Shown here: piece after piece, positions 36,376 through 48,430 of the stretch
Layout: each line of letters begins with the position of its first letter
Position numbering within the stretch: position 1 is the first letter of the stretch
Origin: Kitasatospora setae KM-6054
GTDB lineage: Bacteria > Actinomycetota > Actinomycetes > Streptomycetales > Streptomycetaceae
Direction: 5' to 3'
Assembly: GCF_000269985.1 (NCBI RefSeq)
Contig: NC_016109.1
Location: 1,550,001-1,614,000, forward strand
DNA length: 64,000 nt
Translations under genes and position numbers: made by a program
Notes under the pieces: model-generated
Seen by the model: only the letters and a program-made list of their open reading frames with translations
Database searches by the model: none
Told to the model about the DNA's origin: nothing

Positions 36376-37649
36376 AGCTGCTTCTCCTTCAGGGTGGTGA
36401 CGAGCGCCGCGAGGGCGACGGGGGTCTGCTCGCCGGTGGTCAGGTCCTTGAGCTGGACGACGCCCTCGGCGAGGTCCCGGTCGCCGGCGATCAGCGCGAA
36501 GCGGGCGCCGGAGCGGTCGGCGGACTTCATGGCGTTCTTGATGCTCTTGACGCCGAACGCCAGGTCGGTGGCCACGCCGGCCCGGCGCAGCTCCACCACC
36601 TTGGCGAACAGCACGTTCTTGGCCTCCTCGCCGAGCGCGACGACGTACACCGAGGTGGCGGCGGGCAGGTCGAGGGCGACGCCCTCGGCCTCCAGCGCGA
36701 GGTAGCTGCGGTCCACGCCGAGCGCCCAGCCGACCGAGGGCAGCGCCGGGCCGCCGATCATCTCGGACAGGCCGTCGTAGCGGCCGCCGCCGCCGATCGC
36801 GGACTGCGCGCCGAGGCCGTCGTGCACGAACTCGAAGGTGGTCCGGGTGTAGTAGTCCAGGCCGCGGACCAGCTTGGGGTCGTCGACGAAGGCGACGCCG
36901 TTGGCGGTGAGCAGTTCGCGCACCTTCGCGTCGTACGCCTTGCACTCCTCGCAGAGGTGGTCGCGCAGCTTGGGCGCGTCGCCGAGCTGGGCCTGCACCG
37001 ACTCGCGCTTGTCGTCCAGCACCCGCAGCGGGTTGATCTCCGCGCGGCGGCGGGTCTCCTCGTCCAGGTCGAGCCCGGCCAGGAAGGCGACCAGGGCGGC
37101 CCGGTAGGCCGGGCGGCAGCGCTGGTCGCCGAGCGAGTTGAGCAGCAGCCGGTAGTCGCGCAGCCCGAGCGAGCGGAAGGCGTCGTCGGCCAGGATGATC
37201 AACTCGGCGTCCAGCGCCGGGTCCTCGGCGCCGATCGCCTCCGCGCCGACCTGCGCGAACTGGCGGTAGCGGCCCTTCTGGGCGCGCTCGTAGCGGTAGT
37301 ACGAGCCGGAGTACCAGAGCTTGACCGGCAGGTTGCCCTGCTTGTGCAGGTTCGCCTGGAGCGCGGCGCGCAGCACCGAGGCGGTGCCCTCGGGGCGCAG
37401 CGCGAGCTCGTCGCCGCCCTTGGTGGTGAGGTTGTACATCTCCTTGGTGACGATGTCGGTGGACTCGCCGACACCGCGGGAGAACAGCTTGACGTCCTCG
37501 AAGACCGGGGTCTCGATGTACCCGTACCCGGCGCGGCGGGCGGGCGCGGAGAGGCGCTCGCGGATCGCCAGGAAGGTCGCCGACTCGGGCGGGAGCAGGT
37601 CGTAGGTGCCCTTGGGGGCGGTGAAGGTGCTCAACTTCTCTTCCGTCAC
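36372..37649 (-). CDS. hisS: histidyl-tRNA synthetase
   Basis: 425 residues. N-terminal [11 protein letters not shown], motif 2 ([20 protein letters not shown]), the HisA-type [16 protein letters not shown], and GGGGRYDGL are present, with the C-terminal anticodon domain. GTG at 37649 overlaps the metallohydrolase stop by 4 bp. Cotranscribed with aspS. Confidence 0.98.
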   Translation of the reverse strand: MTEEKLSTFTAPKGTYDLLPPESATFLAIRERLSAPARRAGYGYIETPVFEDVKLFSRGVGESTDIVTKEMYNLTTKGGDELALRPEGTASVLRAALQANLHKQGNLPVKLWYSGSYYRYERAQKGRYRQFAQVGAEAIGAEDPALDAELIILADDAFRSLGLRDYRLLLNSLGDQRCRPAYRAALVAFLAGLDLDEETRRRAEINPLRVLDDKRESVQAQLGDAPKLRDHLCEECKAYDAKVRELLTANGVAFVDDPKLVRGLDYYTRTTFEFVHDGLGAQSAIGGGGRYDGLSEMIGGPALPSVGWALGVDRSYLALEAEGVALDLPAATSVYVVALGEEAKNVLFAKVVELRRAGVATDLAFGVKSIKNAMKSADRSGARFALIAGDRDLAEGVVQLKDLTTGEQTPVALAALVTTLKEKQL

Positions 37650-38353
37650 ATTCCTCGTCGCGGGAAGGCCGGCGCGCCCGGCGCACCGCCCGCCTGCCGG
37701 AGGTAGGGGTTGGTGGCGCGCTCACGGCCGATGGTGGTCTGGGAGCCGTGGCCGGAGAGCACCACGGTCGCGTCGTCGAGGGGCAGGCACACCCGGGCCA
37801 GCGAGCGCATGATCGCCGCGCTGTCCCCGCCCGGGAGGTCGGTACGCCCGATGGAGCCGGCGAACAGCAGGTCGCCCGAGAACAGCACCGGCGGAACCTC
37901 CGCCGACGCGGGCGTCCTGAACGTCACCGACCCCCCGGTATGGCCGGGGGCGTGGTCGACGGTGAGGTGCAGCCCGGCGAGCTCCAGCACGCCGCCGTCG
38001 GTCAACTCGCGGACGTCGTCCGGTTCGCCGACGGTGATCGAGCCCATCAGCTGCTGCCCGAGCGAGCGGCCCAGGGCCTTCTCCGGGTCGGCCAGCATGT
38101 AGCGGTCCTCGGGGTGGATCCAGGCCGGGACGCCGCGCGCGCCGCAGACCGGGACGACCGAGGCGACGTGGTCGATGTGCCCGTGGGTGAGCAGTACCGC
38201 GACCGGCTTGAGCCGGTGCTCGCGGATCAACTCCTCGACCCCGGCGGCCGCTTCGTGGCCCGGGTCGACGATCACGCACTCCTCGCCGGCGGCGGGTGCG
38301 ACCAGGTAGCAGTTGGTGCCCCAGGCCCCGGCGGGGAATCCGGCGACGAACAC
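37646..38353 (-). CDS. MBL-fold metallohydrolase (glyoxalase II-like)
   Basis: 235 residues. The metal motif THGHIDH, then HAPGHTGG and [11 protein letters not shown], and a distal His in LSGHGSQT give the glyoxalase II pattern. It probably hydrolyses a thioester. Placement ahead of hisS is common in actinomycetes. GTG at 38353; the stop overlaps hisS by 4 bp. Confidence 0.93.
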   Translation of the reverse strand: MFVAGFPAGAWGTNCYLVAPAAGEECVIVDPGHEAAAGVEELIREHRLKPVAVLLTHGHIDHVASVVPVCGARGVPAWIHPEDRYMLADPEKALGRSLGQQLMGSITVGEPDDVRELTDGGVLELAGLHLTVDHAPGHTGGSVTFRTPASAEVPPVLFSGDLLFAGSIGRTDLPGGDSAAIMRSLARVCLPLDDATVVLSGHGSQTTIGRERATNPYLRQAGGAPGAPAFPRRGM

Positions 38354-38580
38354 GCGAGTCCTTACGTTCCATGCGGTGGCGGTCTGCTTTTCCCCCGCAG
38401 CCTACCGGCGGCACCGGGCCGCGGGCGAACCGGTTGTCCGGTGCGTTCAGCCCTTTCTCATGTCGCGCTGATCCCGTCCTGACGCGCGGGGTCCTTACAC
38501 TGGGCCGCCTGCGGGTGCGATGATCCGCACACGACAGCAGCAACTCCCCCATCCACACCGTCCAGCAGGAGAAACGTCCG

Positions 38581-39333
<753 letters not shown>

Positions 39334-39348
39334 CCCGCCGCGAAAATC

Positions 39349-39384
39349 GACCGGCGCCGGATGCGGACAGCACCGGCGCTGGTC
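39349..39384 (+). terminator. PPIase terminator hairpin
   Basis: 12-bp arms (39349-39360, 39373-39384) with one G-T pair and a 12-nt loop, 15 bp after the stop. Confidence 0.65.
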
Positions 39385-39540
39385 GCCTATGTTGCTGTTG
39401 TATAGGGTGCCCTGACCGTCGGCCGTCACCCTCGGCGCGACACCACGACGGCTCGGGACGGCGGACTCCATCGGTCCGCCGCACATCAACTGTGGACGAC
39501 GCTCCCGCCCGTGGGCGTGGCGTCATGTGGAGGAGGCGCT

Positions 39541-40770
39541 GTGAGCAGCGACCCGTGGGGCCGTGTCGACGAGCAGGGGAACGTCTACGTGAGGACGGCC
39601 GACGGCGAACGCCAGGTCGGCTCCTGGCAGGCCGGCTCCCCCGAGGAGGCCCTCGCCTACTTCGAGCGCAAGTTCCAGGGCCTGGAGGCGGAGATCGCCC
39701 TCCTGGAGCACCGGGTGCGCAAGACCGACCTGGCCGCCAAGGAGGCGCAGACCGCGCTCGACCACCTGCGCGCGCAGGTCGTCGAGGCGCACGCGGTCGG
39801 CGACCTGGACGCGCTCGCCAAGCGCCTGGAGACCCTGGCCGGCGAGATCGAGACCCGGCAGGGCGAGCGCAAGGCCGCCAAGGCGAAGGCCCAGGAGGAG
39901 ACCCGGGCCGCCAAGGAGGCGCTGGTCGCCGAGGCCGAGCAGCTCGCCGAGTCCAACCAGTGGCGGGAGGCCGGCGACCGGCTGCGCGCCCTGGTCGACA
40001 ACTGGAAGGCGCTGCCGCGGCTGGACCGCAAGAGCGACGACGAGCTGTGGCACCGCTTCTCGCACGCCCGCTCGGTGTTCTCCAAGCACCGCAAGTCGCA
40101 CTTCGCGGCGCTCGACTCGGAGCGCGACTCGGCCCGCGCGGTGAAGGAGAAGCTGGTCGCCGAGGCCGAGGCGCTGTCCGGCTCCACCGAGTGGGGCCCG
40201 ACGGCCGCCGCCTACCGGGACCTGATGACGCAGTGGAAGGCGGCCGGCCGCGCCCAGCGGGACGCGGAGGAGGAGCTGTGGGCCCGCTTCCGCGGCGCCC
40301 AGGACGTCTTCTTCCAGGCCCGGTCCGCCGCGTTCTCCGAGCGCGACGCCGAGCAGGGCGAGAACCAGAAGGCCAAGGAGGCGCTGCTGGTCGAGGCCGA
40401 GGCGATCCTGCCGATCACCGACCTGAAGGCCGCCAAGGCCGCGCTGCGCGAGATCTCCGAGCGCTGGGAGGCGATCGGCCACGTCCCGCGCGACGCCCGT
40501 CCGAAGCTGGACGGCCGGCTGGGCGCCGTGGAGCGCGCCGTCCGCGAGGCCGAGGAGGCCGAGTGGCAGCGCTCCAACCCGGAGGCGCGGGCCCGCGCCA
40601 CCGGCATGACCACCCTGCTGCAGGCCGCCGTGGACAAGCTCCGCGCCGACCTGGACAAGGCGCGGGCCGCGGGCAACGCGTCCAGGGCCGCCAAGCTGGA
40701 GGCCGAGCTGGAGGGCCGCCAGGCGCTGCTCGACCAGGCGCAGAAGTCGCTGCAGGAGTTCACCTCCTGA
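39541..40770 (+). CDS. DUF349 coiled-coil protein
   Basis: 409 residues from the GTG at 39541 (SD GGAGGAGG). After an N-terminal WGRVDEQGNVYVRTADGERQVG, the protein is almost entirely long charged helix with at least three DUF349 modules (W-R-EAGDRLRALVDNWKALPR, TAAAYRDLMTQWKAAGRA, ISERWEAIGHVPRDARPKL). The family is of unknown biochemical function. The strong hairpin at 40786 ends it. Confidence 0.88.
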   Translation: MSSDPWGRVDEQGNVYVRTADGERQVGSWQAGSPEEALAYFERKFQGLEAEIALLEHRVRKTDLAAKEAQTALDHLRAQVVEAHAVGDLDALAKRLETLAGEIETRQGERKAAKAKAQEETRAAKEALVAEAEQLAESNQWREAGDRLRALVDNWKALPRLDRKSDDELWHRFSHARSVFSKHRKSHFAALDSERDSARAVKEKLVAEAEALSGSTEWGPTAAAYRDLMTQWKAAGRAQRDAEEELWARFRGAQDVFFQARSAAFSERDAEQGENQKAKEALLVEAEAILPITDLKAAKAALREISERWEAIGHVPRDARPKLDGRLGAVERAVREAEEAEWQRSNPEARARATGMTTLLQAAVDKLRADLDKARAAGNASRAAKLEAELEGRQALLDQAQKSLQEFTS

Positions 40771-40785
40771 TCCGGCGCACCCGCC

Positions 40786-40824
40786 GCGAGGGGCCCCCGT
40801 CCGCACCGGACGGGGGCCCCTCGC
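40786..40824. terminator. bidirectional terminator between DUF349 and the lipoprotein gene
   Basis: Perfect 18-bp inverted repeat (40786-40803, 40807-40824) with a CAC loop, between two convergent stops. Confidence 0.9.
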
Positions 40825-40830
40825 GCGTGC

Positions 40831-41634
40831 TCAGACCACGCTGGCGGAGGGTTCGGGCGAGCCCAGCCGGTCCAGGTCGAGGCTCTGGTCGGGTCCGGGG
40901 GTGGCGCTGGGCACCGGGGTGCCGAACTCGCTGAACTCGACCGAGCCGGTGCTCTTCTCCAGCTTCAGCGGTACCGGGTCGCCGGTGGCGGCCACGTACA
41001 GGGTGCCGGTGCCGCTGCCGGCGTCGCCGGCCAGCGGGAGCGCGGGGCGGCCCTGGACGGTGGTGGGCTCGCCCTTGGTGAGTTCGCTCCGGGCGCCGCC
41101 GAGCTGGTCGGCGATGGTGTTCAGGTCGCACAGTTCGGCGATGTCCCCGAAGTCGGGGTCGTCGGCGGTGGTCTTCAGGTACCGGTCGCCGACCAGGTCG
41201 GACATCGCGCTGCCGCCGTGGCCCGCCCAGAACGCGGCGTCCGGCTTGACCCACAGGTCGGGGCCGGCCTTGACCACCTGGAAGCCGCCGGTGCCGGACT
41301 GGCTGAGCGTGCCGGCGCAGTTCCCGGCGGTGTCGATCCGCAGGTCCATCTCGATCCGGCCGCCCTGGCCGGTGACCGCGCCGGCCACCCGGACGGTGCC
41401 GGCCGCCTTGAGCGCCGCCACCGAGCGCTCCAGCGCCTCGTCCGCGGTGAGCCGCTCGACGCCGTTGCCGCCGCCCCGCGAGGCCGCCAGCGGGGACCCC
41501 GCCACCGCCCCGCCGGTGGCCGCGGGCGCCACCTGGTTCGCGGCGGCGCTCCCGCCGGTGCTCCCGCAGCCGGCCGCCAGCGCCGCGACGAGCGCCGCGC
41601 CCGCCACCGCCGTCGCCACCCGTATCCCGTGCAC
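40831..41634 (-). CDS. lipoprotein with LppX/LprG-like fold
   Basis: 267 residues from the GTG at 41634 (SD GGGAGG). The lipobox LAAGC follows a short signal peptide, with Cys near residue 21. The body resembles the LppX/LprAFG sheet-helix lipid-binding family (ALERSVAALKAAGTVRVAG, DLWVKPDAAFWAG, VQGRPALPLAGDAGSGTGTLYVAA). It probably sits on the outer face of the membrane and may bind a lipid; no ligand can be read. Confidence 0.87.
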   Translation of the reverse strand: MHGIRVATAVAGAALVAALAAGCGSTGGSAAANQVAPAATGGAVAGSPLAASRGGGNGVERLTADEALERSVAALKAAGTVRVAGAVTGQGGRIEMDLRIDTAGNCAGTLSQSGTGGFQVVKAGPDLWVKPDAAFWAGHGGSAMSDLVGDRYLKTTADDPDFGDIAELCDLNTIADQLGGARSELTKGEPTTVQGRPALPLAGDAGSGTGTLYVAATGDPVPLKLEKSTGSVEFSEFGTPVPSATPGPDQSLDLDRLGSPEPSASVV

Positions 41635-41741
41635 GCTGCCTCCCGGAAAGCCGACCGCCCCCACCCGGCCAGTGTCGGCGGGGCGGGGGCGGGCGGCGAC
41701 CGGAGCGGGCGGGGCGCGGTGCGGCGGCGCGGGCGGGGCGG

Positions 41742-44093
<2,352 letters not shown>

Positions 44094-44119
44094 GGACACT
44101 CCTACGTCGGATCAACCTT

Positions 44120-44125
44120 CATCGT
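44120..44125 (-). promoter_or_regulatory. candidate relA -10 element
   Basis: TACGAT on the minus strand, about 27 nt before the relA start and downstream of the apt terminator. No recognisable -35. A local promoter would be needed if the palindrome at 44172 blocks read-through from apt. Confidence 0.35.
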
Positions 44126-44171
44126 ACCGACAGCGCGCCCCCGCGCGGCGGCGCGTCCGCCGGGGGAACGC

Positions 44172-44205
44172 CACCGCCCGGGAACGGATCCGTTCCCGGG
44201 CGGTG
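44172..44205 (-). terminator. 34-bp perfect palindrome after apt
   Basis: Two 17-bp arms with no spacer, centred on GGATCC, 16 bp beyond the apt stop. It is a cruciform-capable or terminator structure between apt and relA. Confidence 0.75.
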
Positions 44206-44221
44206 CTCGAACAGCGGGCCG

Positions 44222-44776
44222 TCAGACCACGACCAGGGTCTCCAGCGGCGCCCCGTGCAGGTGCGAGGCGAGCTTCGCGCGCCCCGTCAGGAAGCCGAGC
44301 TCCATCAGCACGACCACGCCGACCAGCTCGGCCCCGGCCTCCTGGACCAGGTCGAGCGAGGCCGCGATCGTCCCGCCGGTGGCCAGCACGTCGTCCACCA
44401 CCAGGACCTTCTCGCCCGGCTCGAACGCGTCGCACTGCACCTCCAGCGTCGCCGACCCGTACTCCAGGTCGTACGAGCGGGCGAACACCTCGCCGGGCAG
44501 CTTGCCCTTCTTGCGGATCGGGACGAACCCGAGGCCCGCGGCGAACGCCGCCGGCGCGGCCAGCACGAACCCCCGCGCCTCCAGCCCGACCACCTTGGTG
44601 GCGCCGAGCTCCCGCGCCCGCTCGGCCAGCGCCCGGGTCAGCGCGCCGAACGCCTCGGCGTCGGCCAGCAGGGGGGCGATGTCCTTGAACAGGACACCCG
44701 GCTTCGGGTAGTCCCGCACGTCCCGGATCCGGCTGTTGAGCAGCTCGGACAGGGCGGGGTCGGTGGTGGAGGTCAC
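44222..44776 (-). CDS. apt: adenine phosphoribosyltransferase
   Basis: 184 residues. The PRPP loop (KVLVVDDVLATGGTIAASLDL) and the family-specific EARGFVLAAPAA are intact. It salvages adenine to AMP. GTG at 44776, 20 bp after the secF stop, in the conserved secD-secF-apt-relA order. Confidence 0.97.
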   Translation of the reverse strand: MTSTTDPALSELLNSRIRDVRDYPKPGVLFKDIAPLLADAEAFGALTRALAERARELGATKVVGLEARGFVLAAPAAFAAGLGFVPIRKKGKLPGEVFARSYDLEYGSATLEVQCDAFEPGEKVLVVDDVLATGGTIAASLDLVQEAGAELVGVVVLMELGFLTGRAKLASHLHGAPLETLVVV

Positions 44777-44796
44777 GGGGGTTCCTTCGCGGAGGG

Positions 44797-45918
44797 TCAG
44801 TGCTTGCCGGACGGCCGTCCCTTGCCGCGGGCGCGGCTGACCGGCTGGTTACGCTGTCCGACCATACCGGCCGCGACCTGCTCCCCGTCGCCGTCCTCGC
44901 CCTCGACCTCGTCGAACTCCTCGCCCCTGGCCTCGGCCTCGGCCTTCGCCTTGGCTTCCGAGGCGCGCCGCTGGGCGACCCGCTTGGCCAGCGCCTTCAT
45001 GTCCGGCGCCTGCTCCTTGAGCTGCGCGAGCAGCGGGGTGGCCACGCAGATGGAGGAGTAGGCACCGGCCGCGAGGCCGATGAACAGGGCCAGCGAGATG
45101 TCGTTCAGGGTGCCCGCGCCCAGGAAGCCGCCGCCGATGAAGAGCAGCGCCGAGACCGGGAGCAGGGCGACGACCGTGGTGTTGATGGAGCGCACCAGGG
45201 TCTGGTTGAGGCCGTGGTTGGCGGCCTCGCTGTAGGTGCGGCGGGACTGCTTGGTGAGGCCCCGGGTGTTCTCCTTCACGGTGTCGAAGACGACGACCGT
45301 GTCGTAGAGCGAGTAGCCGAGGATGGTCAGGAAGCCGATCACGGTGCCCGGGGTGACCTCGAAGCCGACCAGGGCGTAGACGCCGATGGTGATCAGGAGG
45401 TCGTGGATCAGGGCGACCAGGGCGGCCACCGCCATCCGCCACTCGAAGGCGATCGCCATGTAGATGGTGACCAGCACCATGAAGACGATCAGGCCGGTCA
45501 GCGCCTTCTTGGAGATGTCGGCGCCCCAGGAGGGGCCGATCACCTGGGCGTTGATGTCCTGCTCCTGGACGCCGATCGCCTGCGAGAACTCCTTGGTGAA
45601 GGTCGTCGCCGGGATCGACTCCTGGGCGCTGACCTGGATCCGGACGTCACCCTTGTCCGTGGTCTGCGCCAGCGCGGTGTTCGAGCCGATGATCTTGTCG
45701 GCGGTGTCCTTCGCCTGCGAGGCCGACAGGCCGGGCTTGTGCACGGTGTAGACCGAGCCGCCCTTGAACTCGATGCCCAGGTGCAGGCCCATGGCCAGGC
45801 CGATGCCGGCCACCAGGACGATCACCGCGGAGATCGAGTACCAGATCTTCCGCTTGCCGACGAAGTCGAAGGAGACCTCGCCCTGGTAGAGGCGGTGACC
45901 GATGTTGCGGAGCGACAT
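44797..45918 (-). CDS. secF: protein translocase subunit SecF
   Basis: 373 residues with six membrane segments. The N-terminal helix is followed by the periplasmic P1-like EFKGGSVYTVHKPGL, and the C-terminal five-helix bundle begins VFMVLVTIYMAIAFEWRMA. With SecD it uses the proton gradient to help preprotein export. A charged tail (Glu/Lys-rich) follows the last helix. Starts 3 bp after the secD stop. Confidence 0.96.
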   Translation of the reverse strand: MSLRNIGHRLYQGEVSFDFVGKRKIWYSISAVIVLVAGIGLAMGLHLGIEFKGGSVYTVHKPGLSASQAKDTADKIIGSNTALAQTTDKGDVRIQVSAQESIPATTFTKEFSQAIGVQEQDINAQVIGPSWGADISKKALTGLIVFMVLVTIYMAIAFEWRMAVAALVALIHDLLITIGVYALVGFEVTPGTVIGFLTILGYSLYDTVVVFDTVKENTRGLTKQSRRTYSEAANHGLNQTLVRSINTTVVALLPVSALLFIGGGFLGAGTLNDISLALFIGLAAGAYSSICVATPLLAQLKEQAPDMKALAKRVAQRRASEAKAKAEAEARGEEFDEVEGEDGDGEQVAAGMVGQRNQPVSRARGKGRPSGKH

Positions 45919-45921
45919 GGG

Positions 45922-47706
45922 TCAGACCTCCTGGGTGGTGGTGGAACGGCGGCGGGAGCCGCGGATCGGCGGACGGGCGCCGAGCCGCTTCGGGTCCAGG
46001 CCGGACCACGGGTGGCCGCTGGCGAAGAACTTGGTACGGGCGAGCAGGGTGATCAGCGGCTTGGTGAACAGGAAGATCACCACGACGTCGAGCAGGGTGG
46101 TCAGGCCCAGGGTGAAGGCGAAGCCCTGCACCTTGCCGACCGAGACCAGGTAGAGCACCGCGGCACAGAGGAAGGACACGAAGTCCGACACCAGGATGGT
46201 GCGCCGGGCCCGCGGCCAGGCCCGCTGCACGGCGGCCCGGAGCTGGGCGCCCTCGCGGACCTCGTCCCGGATCCGCTCGAAGTAGACGATGAAGGAGTCC
46301 GCGGTGATGCCGATCGCGACGATCGCGCCGCAGACCGCGGGCAGGTTCAGCGCGAAGCCGATGCCCGCGCCGAGCAGGCTCATGATCGACCAGGTCAGGA
46401 CCGCCGAGACGACCAGGCCGGCGATCGAGATCAGGCCCAGGCCGCGGTAGTAGACCAGCGAGTAGGCGACCACCAGGACCATGCCGATCAGACCGGCGAT
46501 CAGACCGGCCTTCAGCTGCTCGGAGCCGAGCTGCGGGGAGACGGTGGTGACGTCGCTCTTCACGAAGTCCAGCGGGAGCGCGCCGTAGCTCAGCACGTTC
46601 GCCAGCGACTTGGCCTCGTCCGAGGTGAAGGTGCCGTTGATCACGGCGTTGCCGCCGGTGATCGACTCCTGCACGTACGGGTGCGAGACGACCTGGCCGT
46701 CCAGCACGATCGCGAACTGGTTGGCCGGGGAGGACTGGGTGGCCAGCTGGCCGGTGGTGGCCGCGAAGGCCTTGGAGCCGGTGTCGTTGAACGACAGGTC
46801 GACCATCCAGCCCTTGCCGGTCTGGGTGTCGTACACGGCCTGCGCCTTGGTGACGTCCTGGCCGTTGACCGCGACGCCGCCGAGCACGAACTTGTACCAG
46901 AGGCCCTGCTCGTCGTTGTACGAGCAGGCGATCGCCGGGGCGGTCGGGTCGTTGGTCTTCTGGTAGTTCAGCCGCTGCGCCTTGTCGCTGCAGTCCAGCG
47001 CGGCGTACTTCTGCTGGAGCGCGAGGGTCTCGGCGTCCGGGGTCGGCGCGGCGCTCGGGTTGGCGGCGGGCGCCGAAGCCTGGGCGGAGGCGGACGGCTG
47101 GGCCGAGGCCGAGCCGGAGGCGGACGCCGTCGGGTCGGCCTGCAGCGCGCCGGAGAGGGCGCGGCCGGCCTTGGTCGCCGAGGCCGAGGCCGAGGCGGGG
47201 GCCGACGCGGAGGCGCTCGGCGAGCCGGCCACGGCGGAGGCGCCGGCCGACGGCGAGGCCGAGGCGCCGCCGGAGGCGCTGGCGGACGGGCTCGGCTGCT
47301 GGGCGGCCGCGCCGGACGGCTCGGCGGCCAGCACCGGGCGGAAGTAGAGCTTGGCGGTGTCACCGACCTTGTCGATGGACTGCTGCGTGTTACCACCGTC
47401 GGGAATGTTGACGATGATGTTGGCATTGCCCTGGGTCTGGACCTCCGCCTCGGAGACGCCCATGCCGTTGACACGCTTCTGGATGATGTTCACCGCGGTG
47501 TCGAGATTGGTCTTGTTGACCGCGGAGGGGTCATCCGACTTCGCGGTCAGCGTGACGCTGGTACCACCGGCGAGGTCGATACCGAGACGGGGCTTGGTGT
47601 TGCCCGTCCCGAACATGAGGGCCACAAGGCCGACGGTGACCACCAGGATGAGCGCCAGCGCCCGTCCCGGGTATCCGTCGCGCGACCGCGACTTGGGTGT
47701 TGCCAC
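45922..47706 (-). CDS. secD: protein translocase subunit SecD with Ala/Ser-rich insert
   Basis: 594 residues from the GTG at 47706. The first helix (ALALILVVTVGLVALMF) and the D1 motif KPRLGIDLAGGTSV are standard. The remaining five helices end in DVVVIFLFTKPLITLL. Between them, residues about 128-225 are a low-complexity Ala/Ser/Pro stretch inserted in the extracytoplasmic P1 domain. SecD works with SecF in late stages of export. Confidence 0.96.
   Translation of the reverse strand: MATPKSRSRDGYPGRALALILVVTVGLVALMFGTGNTKPRLGIDLAGGTSVTLTAKSDDPSAVNKTNLDTAVNIIQKRVNGMGVSEAEVQTQGNANIIVNIPDGGNTQQSIDKVGDTAKLYFRPVLAAEPSGAAAQQPSPSASASGGASASPSAGASAVAGSPSASASAPASASASATKAGRALSGALQADPTASASGSASAQPSASAQASAPAANPSAAPTPDAETLALQQKYAALDCSDKAQRLNYQKTNDPTAPAIACSYNDEQGLWYKFVLGGVAVNGQDVTKAQAVYDTQTGKGWMVDLSFNDTGSKAFAATTGQLATQSSPANQFAIVLDGQVVSHPYVQESITGGNAVINGTFTSDEAKSLANVLSYGALPLDFVKSDVTTVSPQLGSEQLKAGLIAGLIGMVLVVAYSLVYYRGLGLISIAGLVVSAVLTWSIMSLLGAGIGFALNLPAVCGAIVAIGITADSFIVYFERIRDEVREGAQLRAAVQRAWPRARRTILVSDFVSFLCAAVLYLVSVGKVQGFAFTLGLTTLLDVVVIFLFTKPLITLLARTKFFASGHPWSGLDPKRLGARPPIRGSRRRSTTTQEV
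47032..47325 (-). repeat. low-complexity Ala/Ser/Pro insert within secD
   Basis: About 98 codons composed almost only of Ala, Ser, Pro and Gly (SASA and PSA runs). No exact tandem unit is seen. It lies in the part of SecD outside the membrane. Confidence 0.85.
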
Positions 47707-47853
47707 CTTGCTCGTTTCTCCCTGTCCATGCCGCCCGGCGGCCGGCCTCCTCCCCCGCGCGGCGGGAGCGGAGGACGACGGACGCACGACGGCCCAAGAG
47801 GTCCTGTTGGGCTTGCGGCGGATGCCGCTGGTCGAGGGTCGCCCCCGACCGTA

Positions 47854-48246
47854 CTACTTGCTCTCGGGAGCCTCGGCGTCGGCCTTCGCCTCGTCCTTGG
47901 ACAGGCTCAGCGGCTTCTCCTCGGCGTCCGCCTCGACGGCCTCGGCGGCCTCGTCCGACGCATCCTCGGCGGGACGGCCGTTGATGATCGCGTCGTACTC
48001 CAGCGGCTCCAGGACGGCCGCGATCGCGCCCTTGGTGTAGTGCGCCACCACACCGGGAGCGACCTCCAGCTCGACGGTCTCGTCGTTGACCGCCTTGACC
48101 AGGGCGTACATGCCACCGATGGTGCGGACCCCGGCCCCCGGCTGGAGCGTGCTCTGCATGCTCTGCGCCTGGGCCTGACGCTTCTTCTGCGAGCGCATCA
48201 TCATGAAGATGGCGAGGAGCGGAAGGAGGAAGATGATGTATTGCAC
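47854..48246 (-). CDS. yajC: preprotein translocase subunit YajC
   Basis: 130 residues. One N-terminal membrane helix (YIIFLLPLLAIFMMM) and the YajC core (GAGVRTIGGMYALVKAVNDETVELEVAPGV) are present, with an acidic C-terminal tail of about 40 residues. It associates with SecDF. GTG at 48246. A well-spaced promoter lies upstream at 48328-48356; 147 bp separate it from secD. Confidence 0.95.
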   Translation of the reverse strand: MQYIIFLLPLLAIFMMMRSQKKRQAQAQSMQSTLQPGAGVRTIGGMYALVKAVNDETVELEVAPGVVAHYTKGAIAAVLEPLEYDAIINGRPAEDASDEAAEAVEADAEEKPLSLSKDEAKADAEAPESK

Positions 48247-48327
48247 AGCCAGGGTCCTTTGTCGGCCGCCGGTGCGGCGGCCAGTGCGTGTACGTCGGCC
48301 CGTCGGGTGACTGGGGCGGTCCGGCGG

Positions 48328-48356
48328 AGTCTAGGCGACCCGCACTGAACGGACAA
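48328..48356 (-). promoter_or_regulatory. promoter of yajC-secD-secF-apt
   Basis: On the minus strand TTGTCC (48351-48356) and TAGACT (48328-48333) are separated by 17 bp. The start of transcription would be near 48321, about 75 nt ahead of the yajC GTG. It is one of the best vegetative promoters in the window. Confidence 0.7.
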
Positions 48357-48430
48357 CGCCAAGCATGCCAGTGTGCCGCCGAAAGTGGCGAGCCTTGGCA
48401 TGCACATAAACCCCCGATAAGGCGACGGAG

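Noticed and set aside
34573..37725. Continuous minus frame that would extend aspS upstream through hisS
   Set aside because: The upstream part is an alternative frame of hisS; aspS starts at the GTG 36375 that overlaps the hisS stop.
44172..44205. Mobile-element end or attachment site because of the perfect palindrome
   Set aside because: No transposase, no target duplication, and position right after a stop codon fits a terminator.
47032..47325. Frameshift in secD suggested by sudden change in composition
   Set aside because: The frame is open and conserved SecD sequence resumes in the same frame after the stretch.
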